DNA of 64,000 nucleotides from Lachnoanaerobaculum sp. OBRC5-5 (GTDB lineage: Bacteria > Bacillota > Clostridia > Lachnospirales > Lachnospiraceae): NCBI RefSeq assembly GCF_000296385.1, contig NZ_JH815185.1, positions 2,422,021 through 2,486,020 on the forward strand. The letters are read 5' to 3'. The notes under the pieces are model-generated. The model saw only the letters and a program-made list of their open reading frames with translations, had not been told where the DNA came from and made no database searches. The stretch's first letter is position 1, and the number at the start of each line of letters is the position of its first letter. The translations under genes and the position numbers were made by a program. This document shows, in pieces, positions 19,502 to 28,238 of the stretch.

Positions 19502-20083
19502 ATGGACAATAAATTAAAAATTTCATTCAATTCACCGGTTATATTGGGATTTGTTATTTTGAGCTTTATAGTATTTGTAATGGATGTTATTACGGGAGGA
19601 CTTTCCACAAGACTCTTCTTCAGTGTATACAGATCGTCTTTTATTAATCCTCTTACATATATCAGATTTTTTGGACATGTACTTGGCCATGCAAATCTTG
19701 ATCATTTCCTTGGTAATATAATGCTGATACTTGTAATAGGACCGATGCTTGAAGAAAAGTACGGTTCGGCAAATATACTCTTTGTTATTCTTGCAACTGC
19801 ACTTGTAACAGGTTTGGTACATTTCTTTGTATTCCCGTCTTCAGGATTGCTTGGAGCAAGCGGTGTAGTGTTTGCATTTATACTGCTTTCATCATTTGCA
19901 GGATTTAAAGAAGGAAAAATTCCTTTTACATTTATTCTTGTAGCGCTTTTATATATCGGAGAGCAGATATATCAAGGCTTCTTTGTACAGGACAATATTT
20001 CAAATCTTACTCATATCCTCGGAGGTATAGTAGGTGCCCTGCTTGGATATGTGATGAATAAGGGGAGAATGAACAGGTACTAG
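19502..20083 (+). CDS. Rhomboid-family intramembrane serine protease
   Basis: A 193-residue integral membrane protein with about six membrane segments. The catalytic serine is in the GASG motif (LLGASGVVFAF, near residue 121), and the catalytic His is in NLTHILGGIVGALLG near residue 174. The HANLDHFLGN segment near residue 61 corresponds to the conserved loop/TM2 motif. It should cleave membrane-spanning substrates; the substrates are unknown. It is followed within 8 bases by a cluster of small uncharacterised genes, and an AAGGAG site precedes the ATG. Confidence 0.88.
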   Translation: MDNKLKISFNSPVILGFVILSFIVFVMDVITGGLSTRLFFSVYRSSFINPLTYIRFFGHVLGHANLDHFLGNIMLILVIGPMLEEKYGSANILFVILATALVTGLVHFFVFPSSGLLGASGVVFAFILLSSFAGFKEGKIPFTFILVALLYIGEQIYQGFFVQDNISNLTHILGGIVGALLGYVMNKGRMNRY

Positions 20084-20090
20084 GGTATTT

Positions 20091-20327
20091 ATGGAGAGAG
20101 AAATAATATATGATATTTCTGTTCTGGAATATGTGTTATTTTGTATAGAAGGTCTTGCAAAAAAGCTGGGAAAAGACGGAAGAGAAGTATATCAAATACT
20201 GACAGAGGACAGCGACATATTAAACAGTTATATAGTACCGTCATATGATGTATTACATACGCAGGGCAAGGATTATATTATTGAAGATATTTTGGATGTG
20301 ATGAAGAAAAGAGGTCTGACGGTATGA
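20091..20327 (+). CDS. DUF3791-like small protein
   Basis: A 78-residue protein with a predicted helical core. The segment YVLFCIEGLAKKLGKDGREV followed by SYDVLHTQGKDYIIEDI resembles the DUF3791 family, which is common in Lachnospiraceae in clusters with a DUF3990 (ADP-ribosyltransferase-like) gene, often suspected to be toxin-antitoxin units. No DUF3990 gene is seen here. It starts 8 bases after the rhomboid stop, and its stop overlaps the next start by 4 bases (ATGA). The family call is from memory of its motif. Confidence 0.6.
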   Translation: MEREIIYDISVLEYVLFCIEGLAKKLGKDGREVYQILTEDSDILNSYIVPSYDVLHTQGKDYIIEDILDVMKKRGLTV

Positions 20328-20554
20328 ATGCAAATCCTGTGTTATTACAAAAGAAATATGCACGTATTATAGAAAATTTTGCACGAAAGAAAAACATTTC
20401 AATTGAGGAATCTTTAGATTTTTTTTATCACTCATTTACATATGAACTGATGAGTAAAGGGATTTCCGATATGCATTGTATGAGTGATGAATATTTGATT
20501 GAAGATTTGGAGCGGGAATATAGTGGCGAGTATGGAAATAGGAAAGCTATATGA
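20324..20554 (+). CDS. Small DUF3791-associated helical protein
   Basis: A 76-residue protein. KKYARIIENFARKKNISIEESLDFFYHS followed by GISDMHCMSDEYLIEDL (given here as two separate segments) is a pattern I associate with partners of DUF3791 genes. The ATG overlaps the previous stop by 4 bases. The next gene begins inside its last 23 bases, so all three appear translationally coupled. Function unknown. Confidence 0.6.
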   Translation: MNANPVLLQKKYARIIENFARKKNISIEESLDFFYHSFTYELMSKGISDMHCMSDEYLIEDLEREYSGEYGNRKAI

Positions 20555-21071
20555 GATATACTCAACCGATGATGAAAGCTTTAGCGTAGGATATCTGCTA
20601 TATCAAAATGATGATATCTGTATATTTAAAGCGTATGATGATCAGGGGAGAGAAGCAGGAATTTATGTTTTTAAAAAGAAAATAATAAGCTCATGTCTTG
20701 CGGGTACGGAATATTTAGCCAAAATGAAATTATATATAGATTACTGGAAGGGTAAAGAGATAAAAACGGTATCTATGAATGACTTGGACGGTGAAATATC
20801 TATTGGAAATATCCTCGAATATATAATTTCGAGTAAAAGAATATCAACTGTTATGATAGATTCGGATGATGAAATGTATACAGGTTTTATTTCAGAATTA
20901 GATGCTGTATCTGTAGCTATGGAATGTGTAGATATATCAAATGCAAAAGTTTATGATAAAATAAAAATTAATGTAGGAGATATATGCTTTATAGAATTTA
21001 ACAGTGTAGATAATGATGTACTTTTATATGCGTACAGGAATCTTAACGGAAAGCATGACTGTTGTAAATAG
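20532..21071 (+). CDS. Uncharacterised protein, possible tandem Sm-like/SH3-like barrels
   Basis: A 179-residue product from the ATG at 20532; an in-frame ATG at 20499 would add 11 residues but lies deep in the previous gene. The two halves look alike. Each begins with an IGK/IGN segment followed by alternating strands (GYLLYQNDDICIFKAYDDQG in the first; MYTGFISELDAVSVAMECVD in the second) and ends with a conserved-looking polar strand. This pattern suggests two small beta-barrels of the SH3/LSm type. This is inference; I do not recognise the family. It is the last gene of the rhomboid-DUF3791 cluster. Confidence 0.55.
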   Translation: MEIGKLYEIYSTDDESFSVGYLLYQNDDICIFKAYDDQGREAGIYVFKKKIISSCLAGTEYLAKMKLYIDYWKGKEIKTVSMNDLDGEISIGNILEYIISSKRISTVMIDSDDEMYTGFISELDAVSVAMECVDISNAKVYDKIKINVGDICFIEFNSVDNDVLLYAYRNLNGKHDCCK

Positions 21072-21100
21072 ATTATCTATAAGCGGTCCATTGTTTAAAA

Positions 21101-21140
21101 GGGAGATATCACAAAATTCTTATACTTTGTGATATCTCCC
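21101..21140. terminator. Bidirectional terminator between converging genes
   Basis: Perfect 15-bp arms (GGGAGATATCACAAA and its complement) enclose a 10-base loop. On the minus strand the stem is followed by TTTTAAA. It separates the plus-strand cluster from the minus-strand antitoxin unit. Confidence 0.75.
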
Positions 21141-21150
21141 ATTATATTAA

Positions 21151-21237
21151 TTATAGTGTCCACGACAGGATAGAATTATCCTGACTTTGCCAATAAAGGT
21201 AGTCTTCCCATGCTTCATCAAACCATATTTTATGCAT
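21151..21237 (-). pseudogene. Truncated YoeB/Txe-type toxin remnant
   Basis: The minus strand encodes a 28-residue stub starting MHKIWFDEAWEDYLYWQSQD, which matches the N-terminus of Txe/YoeB mRNA-interferase toxins (usually about 85 residues). It diverges after residue 20 and stops at 21151-21153. The catalytic C-terminal His/Arg region is absent. The ATG lies 6 bases after the antitoxin stop with a GAGGAG ribosome site, exactly where a toxin partner is expected. Read as a decayed toxin gene. Confidence 0.75.
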
Positions 21238-21242
21238 AAGTT

Positions 21243-21500
21243 TTACTCCTCTATAATATCATGCTCTACACCAAGTCCGGCATTAAGGGCAGTCACTCCT
21301 CGGCGTAAATGAGCTACATTATTCTCCGAATAAAACGGATCCATAGAGACTTCAAAAGGTATACGATGCTCTCTGCCAACTTTCTTGGCAAATATAGTAA
21401 AGGCCGCACTCATAGAAAGTCCAAGCTCATTACAAACATTTTCCATTCTCTTTTTATCCGCCTCATCCAGACGAAAGTTTACATTAACGGTCTGTGCCAT
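21243..21500 (-). CDS. RelB/DinJ-family antitoxin (orphan)
   Basis: An 85-residue protein with the ribbon-helix-helix start VNVNFRLDEADKKRMENVC and GLSMSAAFTIFAKKV, typical of RelB/DinJ antitoxins, and a C-terminal tail that would wrap a toxin. AGGAGA lies about 6 bases before the ATG. The adjacent toxin is reduced to a stub, so this antitoxin is likely an orphan that may still bind its own promoter. Confidence 0.85.
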   Translation of the reverse strand: MAQTVNVNFRLDEADKKRMENVCNELGLSMSAAFTIFAKKVGREHRIPFEVSMDPFYSENNVAHLRRGVTALNAGLGVEHDIIEE

Positions 21501-21677
21501 AAAACTTCTCCTTTCTTATATTGATGAATTTATTATAGCATTTGTAAAGAAAAATACAAGAAAAGTTATATAAAATATATTTACATAATATAATCAATGT
21601 TGATTTTTACAGATACTCTCCAATTTCCCAAAATATGATATAATATAATAAGTATTGAATGAAAAAAGAGGAGAAAT

Positions 21678-24600
21678 ATGTCTTTTACACATCTACATGT
21701 ACATACAGGATATTCATTATTGGACGGATCCTGTAAGATAAAAGAGATAATAAATAGAGCAAAAGAACTCAATATGACATCACTTGCCATTACAGATCAT
21801 GGAGTGATGTATGGAGTCATAGATTTTTATAAAGAGGCAAAGGCACAGGGTATCAAACCGATATTTGGTTGTGAAGTGTATGTAAGCCCTTCATCAAGAT
21901 TTGAAAAGCAGGCAAAGCAGGGAGACAGATACTATCACCTTATTTTACTGGCAAAAAATAATAAGGGCTATGAGAACCTGACAAAGATAGTTTCAAAAGG
22001 TTTTACCGAAGGTTTTTATTATAAACCGAGAATAGACTTTGAACTGCTACAGGAGTATCATGAGGGTATAATAGCGCTTTCAGCTTGTTTGGCAGGTGAA
22101 ATTCCAAAGCTTATATCAAGGGGCAGAGAGGATGATGCAAGAAAGGCCGCACAAAAATATAAGGATCTGTTTGGTGATGATTCTTTTTATTTGGAACTTC
22201 AAAACCATGGAATTCCGGAGCAAAAGTATGTGAATCAAGTTCTGGTAAAAATCGGAAAAGAGCTTGATATTCCGCTTGTGGCAACCAATGATATACACTA
22301 TATAAATGCTGAAGATGCAAAAGCACATGACATACTGCTTTGTATACAGACCGGTAAGACAGTGTCGGATCCCGACAGAATGAGATATGAGGGCGGACAA
22401 TTTTTCTTAAAGTCCGAAGATGAGATGAAGGCACTATTTCCATATGCAATAGATGCTGTTGAAAATACCGGTAAGATAGCGGATATGTGTGATGTGGAAA
22501 TAAAATTCGGTGAGACCAAATTGCCTGAATATCCTGTGCCGAATCAAATGTCGGCAAAGGAATATTTGGAAAGTCTGTGTCAAAGCGGTTTTGAAAGAAA
22601 TTACCCGGACGATTATCCAAACAGAGAAGAAATAAAGAGCAGAATGTACTATGAGCTTGGCGTAATAGAAAAAATGGGTTATATAGACTATTTTTTGATA
22701 GTTTGGGACTATATAAATTATGCAAGAAGCAAGGGTATTTCGGTAGGACCGGGAAGAGGTTCTGCAGCAGGAAGTGTAGTATCATACTGTCTTGGAATCA
22801 CCGATATCGATCCGATAAAATATAATCTTATCTTTGAGAGATTTTTAAATCCCGAGAGAGTTTCCATGCCCGATATAGACGTGGACTTTGCGGATGAAAG
22901 ACGTGGCGAAGTTATTGAATATGTGGTAAACAAATACGGCAGTGAAAGAGTATGCCAGATAATAACCTTCGGTACATTGCAGGCAAGAGGTGTTATAAGA
23001 GATGTCGGAAGAGCTATGGAGATTCCATATGCAAGATGTGACAGTATTGCAAAGATGATACCTATGGATAAGGATATTACTTTGGGGCTTGCACTTGAGA
23101 GAAATAAGGAGTTAAAAGAACTGTATGACAGTGATGAAGTGGTTCATGAACTTATTAATTACAGTTTGAAACTTGAGGGACTGCCAAGACATGCAAGTAT
23201 TCATGCGGCAGGCGTTGTAATATCCAAAAAAGCTGTTGAAGAATATGTACCGCTTGCACTTGGAGTGGATAATGCGGTTACAACGCAGTTTACCATGACG
23301 ACCTTGGAGGAGCTCGGTCTTTTAAAGATGGACTTTTTGGGACTGCGCACACTTACAGTACTTCAAAATGCTCTGGCAATGATAAAGAAAAATCATGATA
23401 TAGATATCGACTTAAAAAATATCGACTATGATGATAAAAAGGTATATGAATTTATATCTACAGGAAGGACAGATGCGGTATTCCAGTTGGAGAGCGGCGG
23501 AATGCAAAGCTTTATGAAGCGATTAAAACCTGAAAATCTTGAGGATATAATTGCCGGTATTTCACTTTATCGTCCGGGGCCTATGGATTTTATACCGAAA
23601 TATATTGCAGGTAAGAACAACAAAGATAAAGTAAGTTATGATACGCCACAACTTATTTCCATACTTGAGCCGACCTATGGCTGTATAGTATATCAGGAGC
23701 AGGTAATGCAGATTGTGCGAGATCTGGCAGGATATACAATGGGAGGAAGTGATGAGGTTCGCCGTGCCATGAGCAAGAAAAAGGCACATATTATGGAGAT
23801 GGAGCGAAAGAACTTCGTATACGGAAATGAAGAAAAGGGTATCAAGGGTTGTATAAATAACGGTATAGGGGAAGATGTGGCAAACAAGATCTTTGATGAA
23901 ATGATCGACTTTGCAAGCTATGCCTTCAACAAATCACATGCGGCATGTTATGCAGTGGTTTCATATCAGACCGCATATCTGAAATATTATTATCCGAAAG
24001 AGTTTATGGCGGCTTCACTCACTTCCGTAAGCGATAATCCGACCAAGCTTATTGAATATATGGGTGGCCTTTCCGATATGGGTATAAAGATATTGCCTCC
24101 GGATGTAAATCTCGGTGAGGGAGCATTCAGTGTGGATGAGGACGGCATAAGATTCGGACTTTCCACCATAAAGGGTGTAGGAAAAGCGGTATCCGATGCT
24201 ATTGTAAGAGAGAGGACTTTAAACGGAAAATTTCTTTCGCTTGAAAACTTTATAAACAGACTTCCGCAAAAGGATTTGAATAAGAGAAGCATTGAAGGTT
24301 TTATAAAGTCGGGAGCACTTGACGGTATGGAGGGAAACAGACATGAAAAGATCCTTAATGCGGAACTTTTCATAGATAAGAAGTCCAAGGAGAGTAAGGC
24401 TGTAATCCCCGGTCAGATGTCATTTTTTGATGTGGTAAGTGAAGAGGATAAGGATAGCTTTGTTTCTGAACTTATTCATATAGAGGAGTATCCTAAAGAA
24501 GAACTTCTAAAATATGAGATGGAAGTTATGGGAATGTATGTGAGCGGACATCCTTTGGAAGAATATATTTCACTTTTGGAAAAGCACTCCGATGCAAGAA

Positions 24601-25136
24601 GCATTGACTTTTATCCGGATGAAAACGGAGAGATTCCTTTGGAGTCGGAAATTAAGTTGACCATTGGCGGATTGCTGGTGGAGGTAAATAAAAGATTTAC
24701 CAAAAAAGGCGATATGATGGCCATATGTACTCTTGAAGATCTGTATGGAAGAATAGAACTTGTGGTATTCCCGAAGGCGTTTGAAAACTACGGCAATGAG
24801 CTGGTAGAGGGTGGAAAAGTATTTGTTAAGGGAAGAGTTGATACCTCGGGAGAAGAGGAAGGCAAACTAATAGTAGATACTGTAAGTGAGTTCGGAAGAG
24901 TGAAAAAAGAACTTTGGATACAGTATGCCGATAAGGAAAGCTATGAAGAGGATCTTGGAAACCTCCTTACAGATATAGGTATGATGAGCGGAAATGACAG
25001 TGTAATTATATATCTGAAAAAAGAAAGAGCAAAAAAGGACCTTGGAGGTGAGTGGGGAGTGCCTGCGGATGAGGCTGTCAGAATACTTGGCGAAAGACTT
25101 GGCAGCGACAATGTAAAGGTAGTGGAGAAGATTTAA
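21678..25136 (+). CDS. dnaE: DNA polymerase III alpha subunit (DnaE type)
   Basis: Replicative DNA polymerase of 1152 residues. Domains in order: PHP domain (THLHVHTGYSLLDG at the start, AITDHGVMYG near residue 37), palm with GPGRGSAAGSVVSY near residue 355 and the catalytic aspartates in PDIDVDFADERR near residue 396, fingers (FQLESGGMQ, SLYRPGPMDFIPKY), helix-hairpin-helix segment (STIKGVGKAVSDAI), and a C-terminal OB domain (IGGLLVEVNKRFTKKGD). No 3'-5' exonuclease insertion is present, so it is DnaE, not PolC. AGAGGAG precedes the ATG; a TATAAT lies near 21641. Confidence 0.96.
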   Translation: MSFTHLHVHTGYSLLDGSCKIKEIINRAKELNMTSLAITDHGVMYGVIDFYKEAKAQGIKPIFGCEVYVSPSSRFEKQAKQGDRYYHLILLAKNNKGYENLTKIVSKGFTEGFYYKPRIDFELLQEYHEGIIALSACLAGEIPKLISRGREDDARKAAQKYKDLFGDDSFYLELQNHGIPEQKYVNQVLVKIGKELDIPLVATNDIHYINAEDAKAHDILLCIQTGKTVSDPDRMRYEGGQFFLKSEDEMKALFPYAIDAVENTGKIADMCDVEIKFGETKLPEYPVPNQMSAKEYLESLCQSGFERNYPDDYPNREEIKSRMYYELGVIEKMGYIDYFLIVWDYINYARSKGISVGPGRGSAAGSVVSYCLGITDIDPIKYNLIFERFLNPERVSMPDIDVDFADERRGEVIEYVVNKYGSERVCQIITFGTLQARGVIRDVGRAMEIPYARCDSIAKMIPMDKDITLGLALERNKELKELYDSDEVVHELINYSLKLEGLPRHASIHAAGVVISKKAVEEYVPLALGVDNAVTTQFTMTTLEELGLLKMDFLGLRTLTVLQNALAMIKKNHDIDIDLKNIDYDDKKVYEFISTGRTDAVFQLESGGMQSFMKRLKPENLEDIIAGISLYRPGPMDFIPKYIAGKNNKDKVSYDTPQLISILEPTYGCIVYQEQVMQIVRDLAGYTMGGSDEVRRAMSKKKAHIMEMERKNFVYGNEEKGIKGCINNGIGEDVANKIFDEMIDFASYAFNKSHAACYAVVSYQTAYLKYYYPKEFMAASLTSVSDNPTKLIEYMGGLSDMGIKILPPDVNLGEGAFSVDEDGIRFGLSTIKGVGKAVSDAIVRERTLNGKFLSLENFINRLPQKDLNKRSIEGFIKSGALDGMEGNRHEKILNAELFIDKKSKESKAVIPGQMSFFDVVSEEDKDSFVSELIHIEEYPKEELLKYEMEVMGMYVSGHPLEEYISLLEKHSDARSIDFYPDENGEIPLESEIKLTIGGLLVEVNKRFTKKGDMMAICTLEDLYGRIELVVFPKAFENYGNELVEGGKVFVKGRVDTSGEEEGKLIVDTVSEFGRVKKELWIQYADKESYEEDLGNLLTDIGMMSGNDSVIIYLKKERAKKDLGGEWGVPADEAVRILGERLGSDNVKVVEKI

Positions 25137-25269
25137 AATATAAAAGTCAGATATGTAACAAAACGCATAGAAAAATATTGATTATTTTAGTATAATTACT
25201 TTGTGCTCAATAGAGTATTATACTAAGTAAGAAAGGAAATTATAGACATCGGTCTATACGGTTTTTAAT

Positions 25270-26040
25270 ATGGCAAATAATGAATTCAGGGAAGAGCTTG
25301 ACCCTCAAAGCAGTGTAAATAAAGTTATAGGAATTGTCTCCGGAAAGGGAGGCGTCGGTAAGAGCCTTGTAACATCTCTTATGGCGGTAAAGGCAATGTC
25401 AAAGGGCTTTAGAGTCGGTATTATAGATGCCGATATCACAGGACCTTCCATACCTAAGGCATTCGGGCTTAGCGGAAAGCTTGGGGTTACATATGATCAG
25501 CTTATGGTTCCGGCTGTTACAAATACGGGAATCAATGTGGTAAGTACAAATCTTATCTTAGAGAATGAGACAGATCCGGTTATATGGAGAGGACCTGTAA
25601 TAGCAGGTGTTGTAAAGCAGTTTTGGAAGGATACCGTATGGAACAATATCGACTATATGTTTGTTGATATGCCTCCGGGTACAGGAGATGTTCCGCTTAC
25701 AGTTTTCCAGTCAATACCTGTTGACGGAATTATAATAGTTACCAGTCCTCAGGAGCTTGTTTCTATGATAGTTGCAAAGGCTGTAAACATGGCTAAAAAG
25801 ATGAATGTTCCTATACTCGGTCTTGTTGAGAATATGAGCTATTTTGAGTGTCCTGATTGTGGAAGCAAGCATGAGATATTCGGAAAGAGTCATATTGATG
25901 AGATAGCAAAAAAAGAAGGATTGAAGGTACTTGCAAAGCTTCCTATAGATCCTGAAGTGGCGAGACAGGTGGACGCAGGTCTTGTAGAGTATGTTAAGGC
26001 ACCTTGGTTTGATGAAGCGGCAGATTATATTTTAAAATAA
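25270..26040 (+). CDS. Mrp/NBP35-type P-loop ATPase, Fe-S carrier
   Basis: The 256-residue product has a deviant Walker A (GIVSGKGGVGKSLVTS) near residue 22, Walker B (MFVDMPPGTGDVP) near residue 133 and a C-terminal CPDC pair near residue 196 that would bind a bridging Fe-S cluster. Such proteins load or carry [4Fe-4S] clusters to target enzymes. The short form lacks the N-terminal MIP18/DUF59 domain of E. coli Mrp. AAGGAAA lies well upstream of the ATG and the spacing is long, so the exact start is slightly uncertain. Confidence 0.88.
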   Translation: MANNEFREELDPQSSVNKVIGIVSGKGGVGKSLVTSLMAVKAMSKGFRVGIIDADITGPSIPKAFGLSGKLGVTYDQLMVPAVTNTGINVVSTNLILENETDPVIWRGPVIAGVVKQFWKDTVWNNIDYMFVDMPPGTGDVPLTVFQSIPVDGIIIVTSPQELVSMIVAKAVNMAKKMNVPILGLVENMSYFECPDCGSKHEIFGKSHIDEIAKKEGLKVLAKLPIDPEVARQVDAGLVEYVKAPWFDEAADYILK

Positions 26041-26094
26041 TTATTTTGACCGGGGAATATACCGGAAAGAGTATGCAAAAGAAGTGGAGAGCTT

Positions 26095-26808
26095 ATGTAT
26101 ATATCAAATAACCCGAATAACGAATTGGAGCAGTCCATTGTACAAGTTCCCGATTTGGTACAGATACCTGAAGAAATACATGAAATGGCACAGAAATTTC
26201 AAGAGGCCATGATGATGTATACCTGTGCAATCAGGGAAGTAAAGACAAAGCTGGAAGTTTTAAATGATGAACTTTCGGTTAAAAACAGAAGAAACCCTAT
26301 AGAGGTGATAAAATCAAGAGTAAAAAAGCCGAAAAGCATTGTGGAAAAGTTAAAAAGACGTGGACTTCCGCTTACACTTGATTCAATAGTCAATAATCTG
26401 GATGATGTGGCAGGTATAAGAGTTATCTGTTCATTTCTTGATGATATTTATGAAGTGGCCGATATGCTTACAAGACAGGACGATGTAAATCTGATTGCCG
26501 TAAAGGATTATATAAAAAAGCCTAAGGAAAACGGATATCGCTCTTACCATCTTATTATCGAGATACCGGTATTTTTCTCGGAGAAAAAGCAGCCTATGAG
26601 GGTTGAGGTACAGATAAGGACTATTGCCATGGATTTTTGGGCGAGCCTTGATCATCAGCTGAAATATAAAAAAGATTTTATTGATTCCGATGATGTTGAA
26701 AGACAGCTTAAGGAATGTGCAGATGTGATAGCAAATACAGACCAACAAATGCTTAATATAAGACAAAGCATAGAGTCAAGAGGTATAGAAGTAAGAAAAC
26801 CGAGATAA
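26095..26808 (+). CDS. Small alarmone synthetase (RelQ-type GTP pyrophosphokinase)
   Basis: A 237-residue stand-alone (p)ppGpp synthetase with no hydrolase or ACT domains. The RelA/SpoT synthetase fold shows KSRVKKPKSIVEKL near residue 65, DVAGIRVICSF near residue 100, KKPKENGYRSYH near residue 142, EVQIRTIAMDFWASLDHQLKYKK near residue 182 (in two parts, with the catalytic Glu of the EVQIRT motif), and a C-terminal helix suited to tetramer formation. It probably supplies alarmone under stress independently of a long Rel. A bidirectional terminator follows. Confidence 0.9.
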   Translation: MYISNNPNNELEQSIVQVPDLVQIPEEIHEMAQKFQEAMMMYTCAIREVKTKLEVLNDELSVKNRRNPIEVIKSRVKKPKSIVEKLKRRGLPLTLDSIVNNLDDVAGIRVICSFLDDIYEVADMLTRQDDVNLIAVKDYIKKPKENGYRSYHLIIEIPVFFSEKKQPMRVEVQIRTIAMDFWASLDHQLKYKKDFIDSDDVERQLKECADVIANTDQQMLNIRQSIESRGIEVRKPR

Positions 26809-26815
26809 AAAGCGG

Positions 26816-26852
26816 GGCTGTAACTTATGAAAAATTAAGTTACAGCCTTTTT
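26816..26852. terminator. Bidirectional terminator between converging genes
   Basis: GGCTGTAACTTA at 26816-26827 pairs with TAAGTTACAGCC at 26836-26847, followed by TTTTT on the plus strand. A T-run also follows on the minus strand (near 26811), serving the alarmone synthetase gene and the converging MATE gene. Confidence 0.85.
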
Positions 26853-26853
26853 G

Positions 26854-28224
26854 TTAATCAATAGTATATATATTGGATTTTAACCAAAGCTTCATCTTGC
26901 TGAAGCTGAACATGTATATCAAAAACAGTGTGCTGGTGATAATCCATGAAATCGGATAAGCCCAGAGTATTGTATAGAAATTCGGGAATTTCGGTACCAT
27001 TACAATTATCCAGACTATTCGAAGTATACATACACCGCCGGCGGTCATTATCATAGGTATCCAGCTGTCACCTATTCCTCTGAGAGACCCTGAGAAGATC
27101 TCAATAATAATGTATGCCGGGAAGGCGACAACCATAAAATTCAGCATATCCGTACCTATCTTTAACACATTCTCGTCCTTGGTAAACAGGGTATAAATAC
27201 TTCTTCCAAAGAGCTTTAACATTATCATTACTATTCCGGTAACTACGACAGCTAAAATCATTCCGTATATTATTCCTTTTTTTACTCTTTCTTTATTACC
27301 GTAGCCGAAGTTTTGTCCGGTGAAGGTGGTAACGGAGATTCCGAGAGACTGTATAGTCATCCAAAAGAGAGTGTCTATTTTACCGTAGGCGGTAAAAGCG
27401 GCAATTGTATCGGTACCGAGAATGTTTATAGAGGCCTGAATAAGTATATTTGCAATGGTGTACATGGCAGATTGCATTCCTGCGGCAGTACCTATACTTA
27501 TCATTTTACTGAGCTCCGAAAAATTTATTTGTAAACTCTTTAATCTCAATTTTAATGCATCATTTCTTTTATAGAGCACTATGATGACCAATACGGCACT
27601 GATTATTTGTGATGTAACGGTTGCAATTGCTGCACCTGTTACGCCCATATTCATATAGCGTATCAATATGATATCTAAAACTATATTCACGAAACAGCTT
27701 ATAACAAGGAATATAAGCGGAGTTTTGGAATCACCTACAGCACGAAGAAGTCCGGCTCCCATATTGTAGATAAGATTAGGTGCAAGTCCCAGAAAGTATA
27801 TTTGAAGATAGGGTAATGCCATAGACATCATGTCATCCGGAATATTCATATTTGCAAGCATTGTCTTTGAAAATATTATACCTAATATACTGACTATGAT
27901 TCCCACTATAAGTGAAAACGCAATTGAAGTATGAACGCATATACTTACAAGCCTATCATTTTTTGCACCATAGTGTTGTGAGACGATTACACTGAAACCG
28001 GAGGATAATCCTACAAAAACGCCTATAAAAAGATTGATTATTGTACTTGTGGTTCCGCCTACGGCCGCAAGTCCGAGCTTTCCGACATTTTGACCTACTA
28101 TAACCGCGTCTGCAGTGTTATACAGCTGTTGGAAGAAAGTTCCAAGGAGTATGGGGAAGAAGAATAATAAAAGCCCGAAGGTAATATTCCCCTTGGTCAT
28201 ATCCTGCTTCTTGGTTTGTTGCAT
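26854..28224 (-). CDS. MATE-family multidrug/metabolite exporter
   Basis: A 456-residue, 12-helix membrane protein. The N-terminal half contains FPILLGTFFQQLYNTADAVIVG near residue 19 (in the usual MATE position) and the second half repeats the layout (SIGTAAGMQSAMYTIAN, GQNFGYGNKERVKKG). MATE proteins export cationic drugs or metabolites using Na+ or H+ gradients; the substrate cannot be told from sequence. The start lies 14 bases after the fumC stop with an AAAGGA site, so the two are co-transcribed. Confidence 0.9.
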   Translation of the reverse strand: MQQTKKQDMTKGNITFGLLLFFFPILLGTFFQQLYNTADAVIVGQNVGKLGLAAVGGTTSTIINLFIGVFVGLSSGFSVIVSQHYGAKNDRLVSICVHTSIAFSLIVGIIVSILGIIFSKTMLANMNIPDDMMSMALPYLQIYFLGLAPNLIYNMGAGLLRAVGDSKTPLIFLVISCFVNIVLDIILIRYMNMGVTGAAIATVTSQIISAVLVIIVLYKRNDALKLRLKSLQINFSELSKMISIGTAAGMQSAMYTIANILIQASINILGTDTIAAFTAYGKIDTLFWMTIQSLGISVTTFTGQNFGYGNKERVKKGIIYGMILAVVVTGIVMIMLKLFGRSIYTLFTKDENVLKIGTDMLNFMVVAFPAYIIIEIFSGSLRGIGDSWIPMIMTAGGVCILRIVWIIVMVPKFPNFYTILWAYPISWIITSTLFLIYMFSFSKMKLWLKSNIYTID

Positions 28225-28238
28225 AAATATCCTTTCTT

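Noticed and set aside
22111-22785. Long minus-strand frame opposite dnaE
   Set aside because: It lies opposite catalytic motifs of DNA polymerase and has no recognisable domain.
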